NCBI RefSeq assembly: GCF_000768315.1
Contig: NZ_AQQX01000001.1
Span: 62,001-126,000, forward strand
Length of the DNA: 64,000 bases
Source: Pseudooceanicola atlanticus
GTDB taxonomy: Bacteria > Pseudomonadota > Alphaproteobacteria > Rhodobacterales > Rhodobacteraceae
Direction of reading: 5' to 3'
The notes below the pieces were generated by a model, which was not told the DNA's origin, did no database searches, and saw only the letters and a list, made by a program, of their open reading frames with translations. The translations under genes were made by a program, and so were the position numbers. Of this stretch, positions 1-9,490 are shown piece by piece (position 1 is the first letter of the stretch; each line of letters opens with the position of its first letter).

Positions 1-18
1 TGGCCAAGGAGATGTGAC

Positions 19-3000
19 ATGACGAAATACGATGCAGACTGGGCCCGCGCCGAGGAAGCGAAGCGCAAGTGGATGGCCGAGAACGGCATGTATTCCGAGG
101 AGGAAGAGCATTCCTCCTGCGGGGTCGGGCTGGTCGTGTCCATCGACGGCAAGAAAAGCCGCAAGGTCGTGGAGGCCGGGATCAAGGCGCTGAAGGCGAT
201 CTGGCACCGCGGGGCCGTCGATGCCGACGGCAAGACCGGCGACGGCGCCGGCATCCACGTGCAGATCCCCGTGCCCTTCTTCTACGACCAGATCAAGCGC
301 ACCGGCCACGAGCCCCGCACCGGAGAGCTGATGGCCGTGGGCCAGGTCTTCCTGCCGCGCACGGATTTCGGCGCCCAGGAAACCTGCCGGACCATCGTCG
401 AGGCCGAAGTGCTGCGGATGGGGTACTATATCTACGGCTGGCGCCATGTGCCGGTGGATATCGAATGCCTGGGTGAAAAGGCCAACGCGACCCGTCCCGA
501 GATCGAGCAGATCCTGATCTCGAACTCCAAGGGCGTGGACGAGGAGCAGTTCGAGCGCGAGCTTTACGTGATCCGCCGCCGCATCGAAAAGGCCGTGGCC
601 GCCGCGCAGATCGACGGGCTGTACATCGCGTCGCTGAGCTGCCGGTCGATCATCTACAAGGGCATGATGCTGGCGGAACAGGTCGCGGTCTTCTACCCGG
701 ACCTGCAGGACGAACGCTTTGAATCGGCCTTTGCCGTCTATCACCAGCGTTATTCCACCAACACCTTCCCGCAATGGTGGCTGGCCCAGCCGTTCCGCAT
801 GCTGGCCCATAACGGCGAGATCAACACGATCAAGGGCAACATCAACTGGATGAAGAGCCACGAGATCCGCATGGCCTCGGGCACGTTCGGGGACCTGGCG
901 GAAGACATCAAGCCGATCATCCCGTCGGGCTCCTCGGACAGTGCTGCGCTGGACGCGGTGTTCGAGGTGCTGGTGCGCGCGGGCCGGTCTGCGCCGATGG
1001 CCAAGACGATGCTGGTGCCGGAAAGCTGGTCCAAGCAGGCCACGGAACTGCCGCAGGCCTGGCGCGACATGTACAATTACTGCAACGGCGTGATGGAGCC
1101 GTGGGACGGCCCCGCCGCGCTGGCCATGACCGATGGCCGCTGGGTCTGTGGTGGCCTGGACCGGAACGGCCTGCGCCCGATGCGCTATGTCGTGACCGGC
1201 GATGGCCTGCTGATCGCCGGGTCCGAGGCCGGCATGGTGCCGTCGAACGAAGGCACGGTGCGCGAAAAGGGCGCGCTGGGTCCGGGGCAGCTGATCGCCG
1301 TCGATATGAAAGAGGGCAAGCTGTACCACGACAAGGAGATCAAGGATAAGCTCTCCGCGTCGCAGCCGTTCGGTGAATGGGTCGGCAAGATCAACGACCT
1401 GGAAGACGAGCTGTCCAAGGTCGAGGAAAAGCCGATCTACGAGGGTGCGGAACTGCGCAAGCGGCAGATCGCGGCCGGGCTGACCATCGAGGACCTGGAA
1501 CAGGTGCTTGCGCCGATGGCCGAGGACGGGAAAGAGCCGCTGGCCTCGATGGGCGACGACACGCCGTCCGCCGTTCTGTCCAACAAGTACCGCAACCTGT
1601 CGCATTACTTCCGCCAGAACTTCAGCCAGGTGACGAACCCGCCGATCGACAGCCTGCGCGAATTCCGCGTCATGTCGCTGAAGACCCGGTTCGGCAACCT
1701 GAAGAACGTGCTGGACGAGTCGTCCTCCCAGACCGAGATCTTCGTGCTGGACAGCCCCTTCGTGGCCAATGCCCAGTTTGAAGAGCTGAAGCAGCATTTC
1801 AACGCGGGCCTGAGCGAGATCGACTGTACCTTCGACGTCGGGTCCGGACCGGATGCCCTGCGCCAGGCGCTGAACCGCATCCGTGCCGAGGCCGAAGAGG
1901 CCGTGCGTTCGGGCGGCGGCCACGTGATCCTGACCGACCAGAACCAGGGGCCGGGCAAGGTCGGCATGCCGATGATCCTGGCCACCAGCGCGGTGCATTC
2001 CTGGCTGACCCAGAAGGGGCTGCGCACCTTCTGTTCGCTGGGCGTCCGTTCGGCTGAATGTGTCGATCCGCATTACTTTGCCGTGCTGCTGGGCTGTGGC
2101 GCGACCATCGTCAACGCCTACCTGGCCGAGGACAGCCTGGCCGACCGCATCAAGCGCGGCCTGCTGGACATGACCCTGACCGAGGCCGTGGCGATGTACC
2201 GCGAAGCCATCGACCAGGGTCTTCTCAAGATCATGTCGAAGATGGGGATTTCCGTCGTGTCGTCCTATCGCGGCGGTCTGAACTTCGAGGCCGTCGGCCT
2301 GTCGCGCGCCATGTGCGCGGAGTTCTTCCCCGGCATGACGTCCCGCATCTCGGGCATCGGTGTCTCGGGCATCCAGAAGAAGGTCGAGGACGTGCATTCG
2401 CGCGGCTGGCTGTCCGGCCTGGACGTCCTGCCGATCGGCGGCTTCTACAAGGCCCGCAAATCCGGCGAGACCCACGCATGGGAAGCGCAGACGATGCACA
2501 TGCTGCAATCGGCCTGTAACCGGTCCTCCTACGAGATCTGGAAGCAGTACAGCGCACGGATGCAGGCGAACCCGCCGATCCACCTGCGCGACCTGCTGGC
2601 GATCAAGCCGCTGGGCAACGCGATCCCGCTGGAAGAGGTCGAGTCGATCACCTCGATCCGCAAGCGGTTCGTGACGCCGGGCATGTCGCTGGGCGCGCTG
2701 TCGCCCGAGGCGCACAAGCTGCTGAACGTCGCGATGAACCGCATCGGCGCGAAATCCGACAGCGGCGAGGGTGGCGAGGATCCGGCACACTTCGTGCCCG
2801 AACCCAATGGCGACAACCCGTCCGCGAAGATCAAGCAGGTGGCGTCGGGCCGCTTCGGTGTGACCGCCGAATACCTGAACCAGTGTGAAGAGCTTGAGAT
2901 CAAGGTCGCCCAGGGTGCCAAGCCCGGCGAGGGTGGCCAGCTGCCCGGCATGAAGGTCACCGACCTGATCGCCCGCCTGCGGCATTCGACCAAGGGCGTC

Positions 3001-4557
3001 ACGCTGATCTCGCCGCCGCCGCACCACGATATCTATTCGATCGAGGACCTGGCGCAGCTGATCTACGACCTGAAGCAGATCAACCCGACCGTGAAGGTCA
3101 CGGTGAAGCTGGTGGCGTCGTCAGGTGTTGGCACGATTGCCGCCGGTGTGGCCAAGGCCAAGGCGGATATCATCCTGATCTCGGGTCACAACGGTGGCAC
3201 CGGCGCGTCCCCGGGCACGTCGATCAAGTTCGCCGGTCTGCCCTGGGAAATGGGCCTGACCGAAGCGCACCAGGTTCTGGCGATGAACAAGCTGCGGGAT
3301 CGCGTGACGCTGCGGACCGATGGTGGTCTGCGGACCGGGCGTGACATCGTCATGGCCGCGATGATGGGCGCCGAGGAATACGGCATTGGCACCGCCGCGC
3401 TGATCGCCATGGGCTGCATCATGGTGCGTCAGTGCCAGTCCAACACCTGCCCGGTGGGCGTCTGTACCCAGGACGAGGCGCTGCGCGCCAAGTTCACCGG
3501 GACGGCGGACAAGGTGGTGAACCTCATCACCTTCTACGCCCAGGAAGTGCGGGAAATCCTCGCCTCCATCGGGGCGCGGTCGCTGGACGAGGTGATCGGC
3601 CGGGCCGACCTGCTGAGCCAGGTCAGCCGTGGTGCGGATCACCTGGACGATCTGGACCTGAACCCGCTGCTGATCACGGTCGATGGGTCCAAGAACATCG
3701 TCTACAACCGCGAAAAGCCGCGCAACGCCGTGCCGGAAACGCTGGACGTGGAAATCGTGCGCGATGCCGCGCGGTTCCTGAAGGACGGCGAGAAGATGCA
3801 GCTGAGCTATGCGGTGCAGAACACGCACCGGTCGGTCGGCACGCGGACCTCGTCGCATATCGTGCAGAACTTCGGCATGCGCAACGCGCTGCAGGCGGAT
3901 CACCTGACGGTGAAGCTGTCGGGCTCGGCCGGTCAGTCGCTGGGCGCGTTCGCGGCCCCGGGCCTGAAGATCGAGGTGATGGGCGAGGCCAACGACTATG
4001 TCGGCAAGGGGCTGTCGGGTGGCACCGTCGTGGTGCGTCCGCCGATGGAAAGCCCGCTGGTCGCCGCCGACAACACGATCATCGGCAACACGGTGCTCTA
4101 CGGTGCCACCGACGGTTACCTGTTCGCCGCCGGTCGTGCGGGTGAACGGTTCGCCGTGCGGAATTCGGGCGCGAAGGTGGTGATCGAGGGCTGTGGCTCC
4201 AACGGGTGTGAATACATGACCGGTGGTATCGCGGTGATCCTGGGCGAGATCGGGCCGAACTTCGGCGCCGGCATGACCGGGGGCATGGCGTATCTCTACG
4301 ATCCCGAGGGCAATGCGGAAACCATGATGAACATGGAGACGCTGGTGACCTGCCCGGTGACGGTCGAACATTGGCAGGATCAGCTGAAAGGCCTGATCGA
4401 ACGCCATGTCGCCGAAACCGCCAGCCGCAAGGGCTCGGACCTGCTGCAGAACTGGGACCTGGAAAAGGATAAGTTCGTGCAGGTCTGTCCGAAAGAGATG
4501 CTGGTCCACCTGCCTTACCCGCTGAGCGTGGAAGAAAAGGCGATGCCGGCGGAGTGA
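19..4557 (+). CDS. gltB: Glutamate synthase, large (alpha) subunit
   Basis: This enzyme makes two glutamates from glutamine and 2-oxoglutarate in ammonium assimilation, working with a small NADPH-oxidising subunit (GltD) that is not in the window. The 1512-residue length is normal for the family. After a short propeptide the mature N-terminus would be Cys34 (SSCGVG), the nucleophile of the class II glutaminase domain. An FMN-binding synthase domain follows, with cysteines 1133, 1139 and 1144 in the spacing expected for the 3Fe-4S cluster (CIMVRQC..NTC). The last 300 residues are the glycine-rich beta-helix domain (for example GCGSNGCEYMTGG). An AGGAG ribosome site lies just before the ATG. 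A strong terminator follows, so it is probably the last gene of its transcript. Confidence 0.97.
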   Translation: MTKYDADWARAEEAKRKWMAENGMYSEEEEHSSCGVGLVVSIDGKKSRKVVEAGIKALKAIWHRGAVDADGKTGDGAGIHVQIPVPFFYDQIKRTGHEPRTGELMAVGQVFLPRTDFGAQETCRTIVEAEVLRMGYYIYGWRHVPVDIECLGEKANATRPEIEQILISNSKGVDEEQFERELYVIRRRIEKAVAAAQIDGLYIASLSCRSIIYKGMMLAEQVAVFYPDLQDERFESAFAVYHQRYSTNTFPQWWLAQPFRMLAHNGEINTIKGNINWMKSHEIRMASGTFGDLAEDIKPIIPSGSSDSAALDAVFEVLVRAGRSAPMAKTMLVPESWSKQATELPQAWRDMYNYCNGVMEPWDGPAALAMTDGRWVCGGLDRNGLRPMRYVVTGDGLLIAGSEAGMVPSNEGTVREKGALGPGQLIAVDMKEGKLYHDKEIKDKLSASQPFGEWVGKINDLEDELSKVEEKPIYEGAELRKRQIAAGLTIEDLEQVLAPMAEDGKEPLASMGDDTPSAVLSNKYRNLSHYFRQNFSQVTNPPIDSLREFRVMSLKTRFGNLKNVLDESSSQTEIFVLDSPFVANAQFEELKQHFNAGLSEIDCTFDVGSGPDALRQALNRIRAEAEEAVRSGGGHVILTDQNQGPGKVGMPMILATSAVHSWLTQKGLRTFCSLGVRSAECVDPHYFAVLLGCGATIVNAYLAEDSLADRIKRGLLDMTLTEAVAMYREAIDQGLLKIMSKMGISVVSSYRGGLNFEAVGLSRAMCAEFFPGMTSRISGIGVSGIQKKVEDVHSRGWLSGLDVLPIGGFYKARKSGETHAWEAQTMHMLQSACNRSSYEIWKQYSARMQANPPIHLRDLLAIKPLGNAIPLEEVESITSIRKRFVTPGMSLGALSPEAHKLLNVAMNRIGAKSDSGEGGEDPAHFVPEPNGDNPSAKIKQVASGRFGVTAEYLNQCEELEIKVAQGAKPGEGGQLPGMKVTDLIARLRHSTKGVTLISPPPHHDIYSIEDLAQLIYDLKQINPTVKVTVKLVASSGVGTIAAGVAKAKADIILISGHNGGTGASPGTSIKFAGLPWEMGLTEAHQVLAMNKLRDRVTLRTDGGLRTGRDIVMAAMMGAEEYGIGTAALIAMGCIMVRQCQSNTCPVGVCTQDEALRAKFTGTADKVVNLITFYAQEVREILASIGARSLDEVIGRADLLSQVSRGADHLDDLDLNPLLITVDGSKNIVYNREKPRNAVPETLDVEIVRDAARFLKDGEKMQLSYAVQNTHRSVGTRTSSHIVQNFGMRNALQADHLTVKLSGSAGQSLGAFAAPGLKIEVMGEANDYVGKGLSGGTVVVRPPMESPLVAADNTIIGNTVLYGATDGYLFAAGRAGERFAVRNSGAKVVIEGCGSNGCEYMTGGIAVILGEIGPNFGAGMTGGMAYLYDPEGNAETMMNMETLVTCPVTVEHWQDQLKGLIERHVAETASRKGSDLLQNWDLEKDKFVQVCPKEMLVHLPYPLSVEEKAMPAE

Positions 4558-4600
4558 TTCCCGACCCGGGCTGTGGCCTGAAAGTGCAACGAAAACAAAA

Positions 4601-4627
4601 GGGTGCCGCTGATGCGGCGCCCTTTTT
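4601..4627 (+). terminator. Rho-independent terminator after gltB
   Basis: A 9-bp stem (GGGTGCCGC with GCGGCGCCC, one G-T wobble) closes on the loop TGAT and is followed by five T. It sits 43 bases after the gltB stop codon. Confidence 0.85.
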
Positions 4628-4783
4628 CCGTTTCGTGACGCGGCGTGGAATCAGGCGGATGCCGCAACGGAACCCTCCGGTGAAAATCGCGTGGATTGTG
4701 GATAAATCTGTGATCGAAATACACCTTTGGCGGTTTGCGGACCGCTGCTAGGGTTATACGAGTATATCGGGGGGATATTTCAC

Positions 4784-5149
4784 ATGCGAATTCTGCGACG
4801 CGCGGCGCTGGCCGTGGCGATGGTTCTAGCACCGGTGGCTCATGCCGGAAGCTGTGGTTACGATTATTGCTGGGGAGCGGTCGGGTTCGGCCCGAACGGG
4901 GCCTGGGGCTATTCCTACGGGCAATTTTCCGAGGACGAGGCGGTGAACGTCGCGCAGGATGGCTGCGGCTGGAACTGCACGGTGGTCAAGACCTTCTACA
5001 ACACCTGCGGGGCCATCGCGGTGGCCGACAATGGCGGTTGGGGCTGGGGCTGGGCGTCGACCCGGTCGGATGCCGAAAGCACCGCCATCGCCTATTGCGT
5101 CGAAAACGGCCGCAATTGCCGGGTCCGCGCCTGGGCCTGTTCGACGTAA
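4784..5149 (+). CDS. Small exported DUF4189-type protein
   Basis: The 121-residue product starts with a clear signal peptide (MRILRRAALAVAMVLAPVAHA) and so should be exported. The mature part is rich in Gly, Trp and Cys, with the pattern WGAVGFGPNGAWG ... A...C ... AIAVADNGGWGWGWAS ... A...C, which matches DUF4189 proteins, whose function is unknown. Seven or eight cysteines in the mature part suggest disulfides and a periplasmic location. I chose the ATG at 4784 because it begins the signal peptide and follows a GGGGGA ribosome site. The gene stands alone after the gltB terminator. Confidence 0.8.
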   Translation: MRILRRAALAVAMVLAPVAHAGSCGYDYCWGAVGFGPNGAWGYSYGQFSEDEAVNVAQDGCGWNCTVVKTFYNTCGAIAVADNGGWGWGWASTRSDAESTAIAYCVENGRNCRVRAWACST

Positions 5150-5227
5150 TCGACAGCACCCGCAAGCGACCGCGCGCCGGGGCGAATTGAGATTAACTTC
5201 GCCCCCGTGCTGGCCTACATTCGCGCC

Positions 5228-5995
5228 ATGGCGAGACGGGCAAAAACCACGACGAAATCGAAGACCGGGAAGGGCGGCCGCGGCAATGCGCGGTCGGCCA
5301 AGTCCAAGGCGGAACCGCGGTTCCGCCCGTTCCGCTGGCTGCGCCGGACGATCCTGCGGCTGGCGGCGCTGGCGGTGGTGCTCGCGGTCTGTGCCGTGGC
5401 CGTCTATGGCTGGCTGAACCCCCGCACCGGCATCTACATGAAACGCGAAGAGCTGCGCCTGGGCGAACTGGATCACCAATGGGTCCCGATCGAAGAGGTC
5501 GCCCCGGTCATGGCCCGGTCGGTCGTCGCGGCGGAGGATGCGAATTTCTGTTCGCATTGGGGGTTCGACATTACAGCCATCCGCAACGCGATCGAGGCTG
5601 GGGGCAATCGCGGTGCGTCGACCCTGACCCAGCAGGTGGTCAAGAATGTCTATCTCTGGCACGGGCGAAGCTGGCTGCGGAAAGCGCTGGAGGCGTCTTT
5701 GACCCCCATGGTGGAGCTGTTCTGGTCCAAGCGCCGGATCGTCGAGGTTTACCTGAACATGGCGGAATTCGACGAGGGCGTGTTCGGCATCGACGCCGCC
5801 GCGCATCATTACTTCGGCATCGGTCCCGACGCGCTGAGCGATTTGCAGGCCGCGCGGCTGGCGGCGATCCTGCCCTCGCCGAAATCGCGGTCGCCGGTCA
5901 ATCCCGACACGGTCACGCGGCGGCGGACGGCGGCGATCATGGATGGCGCGGCCACGATCCGCAATGATGGGCGATCCGCCTGTTTCGAAGGGTGA
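5228..5995 (+). CDS. mtgA: Monofunctional biosynthetic peptidoglycan transglycosylase
   Basis: This is a family 51 glycosyltransferase that polymerises lipid II into glycan strands at the outer face of the inner membrane. The N-terminus is very basic (RRAKTTTKSKTGK), then one membrane segment (about residues 45-65), then the catalytic domain with AAEDANFCSHWGFD (catalytic Glu), GASTLTQQVVKN and RKALEASLTP...KRRIVEVYLNMAEF. No transpeptidase domain follows, so it is monofunctional. The 255-residue length is normal. An in-frame GTG at 5207 would add seven residues; neither start has a convincing ribosome site, so the start is uncertain by that much. Confidence 0.93.
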   Translation: MARRAKTTTKSKTGKGGRGNARSAKSKAEPRFRPFRWLRRTILRLAALAVVLAVCAVAVYGWLNPRTGIYMKREELRLGELDHQWVPIEEVAPVMARSVVAAEDANFCSHWGFDITAIRNAIEAGGNRGASTLTQQVVKNVYLWHGRSWLRKALEASLTPMVELFWSKRRIVEVYLNMAEFDEGVFGIDAAAHHYFGIGPDALSDLQAARLAAILPSPKSRSPVNPDTVTRRRTAAIMDGAATIRNDGRSACFEG

Positions 5996-6099
5996 TTGCG
6001 CGGCCCTGACCGGGCTAAGGCCTTGACGTGATTGCAGGGCTTTTCGCAAGATAGCACCAGTTTACACGTCCCGGGCCGCGGTCCGGCCGAAAAGGGGAC

Positions 6100-6966
6100 A
6101 TGACCTTGCGAACGATTTCGACCGCGGCCCTGGGCCTTATCCTTGCAACCGCGCCGCCGGTACAGGCCCAGACGACCGGCACCGAAGGGCCTTACCCCTG
6201 GGTGCTGGACCCGGCGCAGGTGCTGAAGACCTGCACCTATGAACAGACGCTGGGACCCTGGGTCGAGAAAACCACCGCCTTTCGCCGCAACAGCCAGCTG
6301 AGCGATGGCGCCAACCAGTTCAACTATGTCTCCGAAGGGTTCGTGTCCGAGCTGTGGTTTGAAGAGACCGGCTTTGGAATGATCCTGATGAATGAACTGG
6401 TCTACGAGCCCGGCGACCTGACGGTCGAGGCGGGCAATTCGGTCGGTGTCATGTCCTATTTCGTGCAGGACAGGGCGACCTTCCTGCAGGTGCTGCGCGA
6501 ACATAACGAACATCTGAAATACGAGGGCGCCGCGGGCCATGGATCGTTCCGCAATTACGCCCTGGACGTGACGGTGCCCTATTACGACACCCTGCGGATG
6601 CAGCTGGGTGCTGGGCCTGGCGTCGATTACGAAAAGCTGTCGGAGGCGGAAATGGCCGCCTGGACCACCGGGTTCCTTTATTCCGGCGGCAAGGTCTATG
6701 CCGATAGCACCGATCCGGATGGCGACGGCGCGGCCCTGCAGGCGATGCTGGCCCATCTGCGCCTGATGGTCGAATACAGCGCGGAGCTGAATTACATGGT
6801 CGACGGCTATTTCCACGGGCCTGAAACCGGCGATTATTTCGGCCGGATGTGGCGGATCAATATCGACGGGGAAGAGCTGGGCTGGGCACAGGAAATGATG
6901 CAGTCGGAGGGCAAGTTCGCGGCCTTTCGCGCGCTTCCGACCGACAGCCCCGATTGCCCGGCCTGA
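6100..6966 (+). CDS. Exported protein of unknown function
   Basis: I do not recognise this 288-residue protein. It opens with a signal peptide ending around VQA-QTTG, so it is likely periplasmic. The mature part is acidic, with many aromatic residues, no membrane segments and two cysteines (in LKTCTYEQ and at the C-terminal SPDCPA) that could pair. A stretch reading DSTDPDGDGAALQ resembles a calcium-binding loop, but there is only one copy. An AAAGGGGA ribosome site precedes the ATG. It stands between mtgA and a glutathione S-transferase with gaps of over 100 bases, so it may be its own transcription unit. Confidence 0.7.
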   Translation: MTLRTISTAALGLILATAPPVQAQTTGTEGPYPWVLDPAQVLKTCTYEQTLGPWVEKTTAFRRNSQLSDGANQFNYVSEGFVSELWFEETGFGMILMNELVYEPGDLTVEAGNSVGVMSYFVQDRATFLQVLREHNEHLKYEGAAGHGSFRNYALDVTVPYYDTLRMQLGAGPGVDYEKLSEAEMAAWTTGFLYSGGKVYADSTDPDGDGAALQAMLAHLRLMVEYSAELNYMVDGYFHGPETGDYFGRMWRINIDGEELGWAQEMMQSEGKFAAFRALPTDSPDCPA

Positions 6967-7078
6967 GACCCGTTCCACGCTGCGGGACGGGATGGGCGGA
7001 TCCGGGCCTCTTTGCGGATAGAGTATTGAATTCGGGCGTCCGACACGCAATGACAGGGCAATGTCCGAAGGTTTGATC

Positions 7079-7744
7079 ATGGCCACCCTGTTTCACGTTC
7101 CCCTGTCCCCGTTCTGCCGCAAGGTAAGGCTCTCGCTGGCCGAAAAGCGCATCGAATGTCAGCTGGTCGAAGAGCGCTACTGGGAAAAAGACGCCGATTT
7201 CCTGCGGCGCAACCCGGCCGGCAAGGTCCCGGTGCTGAAGATCGACGGCAAGACCATGGCCGAAAGCGCGCCGATCTGCGAATGGCTGGAGGAAGCCTAT
7301 CCCGAGCCGTCGCTGATGCCGCGTGGCACCGACGACCGTTACGAGGTGCGGCGGCTGGTCAGCTGGTTCGATGACAAGTTCCACAACGAGGTCACGGCCA
7401 ACCTGCTGTATGAAAGGGTGAACAAGAAGATCACCGGGCAGGGCTATCCCGAAAGCCGCAACGTCAAGACCGGTGCCCAGAAGATCAAGTTCCACCTGGA
7501 TTACATGACCTTCCTGCTGGACCGCCGCCGCTGGCTGGCGGGCGACCGGATGACGCTGGCGGATTTTGCGGCCGCCGCGCATCTGTCGTCGCTCGACTAC
7601 ATCTCGGACGTGGACTGGAACCGGTCGGATGTTGTCAAGGACTGGTATGCCAAGATCAAGTCGCGCCCGGCCTTCCGGTCGATCCTGGCCGACCAGGTGC
7701 CGGGCTTTCCGCCGCCTGCGCATTATGCCGACCTGGACTTCTGA
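7079..7744 (+). CDS. Glutathione S-transferase family protein
   Basis: The protein has an N-terminal thioredoxin-like domain beginning LFHVPLSPFCRKVRLSLAEK, with the SPFC motif near residue 10, then GKVPVLKIDG and the glutathione-contacting ESAPICEWLEE. An all-alpha C-terminal domain follows, with RRRWLAGDRMTLADFAAAAHLSS. This is the usual GST layout at a usual length (221 residues). The substrate cannot be told. Starting at 7061 would add six residues (MSEGLI); I prefer 7079 because the fold begins directly there. A dispersed repeat separates it from queG. Confidence 0.88.
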   Translation: MATLFHVPLSPFCRKVRLSLAEKRIECQLVEERYWEKDADFLRRNPAGKVPVLKIDGKTMAESAPICEWLEEAYPEPSLMPRGTDDRYEVRRLVSWFDDKFHNEVTANLLYERVNKKITGQGYPESRNVKTGAQKIKFHLDYMTFLLDRRRWLAGDRMTLADFAAAAHLSSLDYISDVDWNRSDVVKDWYAKIKSRPAFRSILADQVPGFPPPAHYADLDF

Positions 7745-7756
7745 ACCCGTCCGTTG

Positions 7757-7831
7757 CCAGGGGGCGCTGCCCCCTGTCGGCAAAGCCGGGCTTTGCCGCC
7801 TACCCCCGGAGTATTTCCGGCAAGATGAAGC
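7757..7831 (+). repeat. Dispersed intergenic repeat, copy A
   Basis: Two hairpins lie in tandem: CAGGGGGC-GCT-GCCCCCTG at 7758-7776 and GGCAAAGC-CGG-GCTTTGCC at 7779-7797. A conserved tail follows, CCCCCGGAGTATTTCCGG then CAAGATGAAG. The same three-part plan is seen at 34418-34490 (reverse) and 44029-44096, and the tail alone at 51445-51476. Here the tail ends at the base before the queG start codon, so it also forms that gene's leader. Confidence 0.75.
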
Positions 7832-8875
7832 ATGGCCGGGTTGAAGGCGCGTCTCGTCGATCAGGCGTTGGCCGAGGGGTTCGACGCCTGCCGCATCTGC
7901 CGGCCGGGCGATGTGCCCGAGGTGGCAGGGCGGCTGCGAGCCTTTCTGGATGCGGGCTATCATGGGCAGATGGGCTGGATGGAGGACCGCGCGCATTGGC
8001 GGGGCGATCCGTCGGTGCTGTGGCCCGAGGCGCGGTCGGTCATCATGCTGGCCGAAAGCTATACCCCCGAGCATGACCCGCTGGAGGTGCTGGAGCATCC
8101 CGACAGGGCGGCGATTTCCGTCTATGCCCAGAACCGCGATTACCACGACCTGGTCAAGAAGCGGCTGAAGCGGGTGGCGCGCTGGCTGATCGCGGAGACC
8201 GATCCGGAAGTGCAGGTGAAGGTGTTCGTCGACACCGCGCCGGTGCCGGAAAAGCCCCTGGGCCAGGCGGCCGGGCTGGGCTGGCAAGGCAAGCACACCA
8301 ACCTGGTGGGGCGGGGCTTGGGCAACTGGTTCTTCATCGGGTCGGTCTTTACCACGCTGGAGCTGGAGCCCGACGCGGCGGAGGTCGATCATTGCGGGTC
8401 GTGCCGGCGCTGCCTGGATGTCTGCCCAACCGATGCCTTTCCCGCGCCCTACCAACTGGATGCAAGGCGTTGCATTTCCTACCTGACCATCGAGCACAAG
8501 GGCCCGGTCGATCCCGACCTGCGCCCCCTGATGGGCAACCGCATCTATGGTTGCGACGATTGCCTTGCGATCTGTCCCTGGAACAAGTTCGCCGTGGAGG
8601 CCCGGGAGATCCGATATCGCGGCCGCGAGGATCTGACCGCGCCCGCGCTGGAAGAGCTGGCCGCGCTGGACGATGCGGGGTTCCGCGCCCGGTTCAGCGG
8701 GTCGCCAATCAAGCGGATCGGGCGCGACCGGTTCGTGCGTAACGTTCTGTATGCGATCGGGAATTCCGGGCAGGCCCGGCTGCGGCCCGTGGCGCAGCGC
8801 CTGACCGATGACCCGGATGACAGCGTGGCCGATGCGGCCCGGTGGGCGGCGGCACGGCTGGCTGAGGCCGTTTGA
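7832..8875 (+). CDS. queG: Epoxyqueuosine reductase
   Basis: QueG reduces epoxyqueuosine to queuosine in tRNA, the last step of that modification, using cobalamin and two 4Fe-4S clusters. At 347 residues it has the N-terminal reductase domain with VDTAPVPEK (Asp134 is the likely catalytic acid), then the ferredoxin-like cluster motif [12 protein letters not shown] (Cys188, 191, 194, 198), Cys214, and [11 protein letters not shown] (Cys241, 244, 248). A C-terminal HEAT-like segment completes it. The ATG follows the tail of an intergenic repeat and has only a weak ribosome site (AAGATGAAG). Confidence 0.95.
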   Translation: MAGLKARLVDQALAEGFDACRICRPGDVPEVAGRLRAFLDAGYHGQMGWMEDRAHWRGDPSVLWPEARSVIMLAESYTPEHDPLEVLEHPDRAAISVYAQNRDYHDLVKKRLKRVARWLIAETDPEVQVKVFVDTAPVPEKPLGQAAGLGWQGKHTNLVGRGLGNWFFIGSVFTTLELEPDAAEVDHCGSCRRCLDVCPTDAFPAPYQLDARRCISYLTIEHKGPVDPDLRPLMGNRIYGCDDCLAICPWNKFAVEAREIRYRGREDLTAPALEELAALDDAGFRARFSGSPIKRIGRDRFVRNVLYAIGNSGQARLRPVAQRLTDDPDDSVADAARWAAARLAEAV

Positions 8876-8904
8876 CGGGGCGGGACCTTTCCCGGCGCGA
8901 GACG

Positions 8905-8941
8905 GAAAAAGCCCCGGATTGCGCGGGGGGCAATCCGGGGC
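8905..8941 (-). terminator. Terminator of the minus-strand gene at 8972
   Basis: A perfect 12-bp stem (GCCCCGGATTGC with GCAATCCGGGGC, 8911-8941) is followed on the minus strand by TTTTTCC. On the plus strand, after queG, the same stem lacks a T run, so it mainly serves the minus-strand gene. Confidence 0.8.
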
Positions 8942-8971
8942 GGAACTTGTTAACCGAGGGACCGTAAGGTG

Positions 8972-9490
8972 TTAGTCGACCAGGATGGTCAGGCCACCTT
9001 CGGCATTGGTGTAGGCAGCAACAACGTCGTTCTCGTTGTAGCCCTGTGCTTCCAGCTCGGACGAGACCATGGTGTTGGCCAGGATGGCGGAACGCATTTC
9101 AGCGGCCTGCTCGTCTTCCCACATCACGGCGCCTTCAGCGTCGGCCATCGGCGTCACGAACAGGTAGGACGGGTCGTCCATCGCTTCGATTTCACCGGCT
9201 TCGGCCAGACGGCTGGTTGCCAGCGATTCCGGGGCCATGTCGTCGTCGGTCTCTGCCACCTCGGTGGAGGTGATGTCGCCGGTTTCGGCAAGGTCGGTGT
9301 CGGTGGCGGATTCTTCGATGATCTGCTCTTCGGTGAAGGTCGTCACGCTGTTGACGTCGCCCTGCTCGACCAGGCGGGAATCTTCGAGGGATTTGGGGAC
9401 CTGCGTTTCAACGGCTTCCTGCGCCAGGGCAGCACCGGAAACGGAAGTCAGAATAGCGGCGATACCAAAAATTTTCATGTTCGTACGCAT
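8972..9490 (-). CDS. Small acidic exported protein, P-x-SL-x-x-SRL repeat family
   Basis: Function unknown. The 172-residue product has a signal peptide (KIFGIAAILTSVSGAALA, cut before QEAVET) and a strongly acidic mature part. It contains two copies of a motif: VPKSLEDSRLVEQGDV and APESLATSRLAEAGEI. The neighbouring protein at 9798-10094 has the same motifs in the same order, so the two are paralogues. The C-terminal third (AILANTMVSSELEAQGYNE..VAAYTN) is unique to this one. Its AAAGGAG ribosome site is good and a clear terminator follows. Confidence 0.72.
   Translation of the reverse strand: MRTNMKIFGIAAILTSVSGAALAQEAVETQVPKSLEDSRLVEQGDVNSVTTFTEEQIIEESATDTDLAETGDITSTEVAETDDDMAPESLATSRLAEAGEIEAMDDPSYLFVTPMADAEGAVMWEDEQAAEMRSAILANTMVSSELEAQGYNENDVVAAYTNAEGGLTILVD

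Noticed and set aside
3121-4509. Long open frame on the minus strand opposite gltB
   Set aside because: It is a shadow of a GC-rich coding region: its residues mirror the codon bias of gltB (His, Arg, Gly, Asp runs) and show no domain.
4697-4705. Perfect DnaA box as a possible replication origin
   Set aside because: A single box without further boxes, an AT-rich unwinding region or origin-type genes is not an origin.
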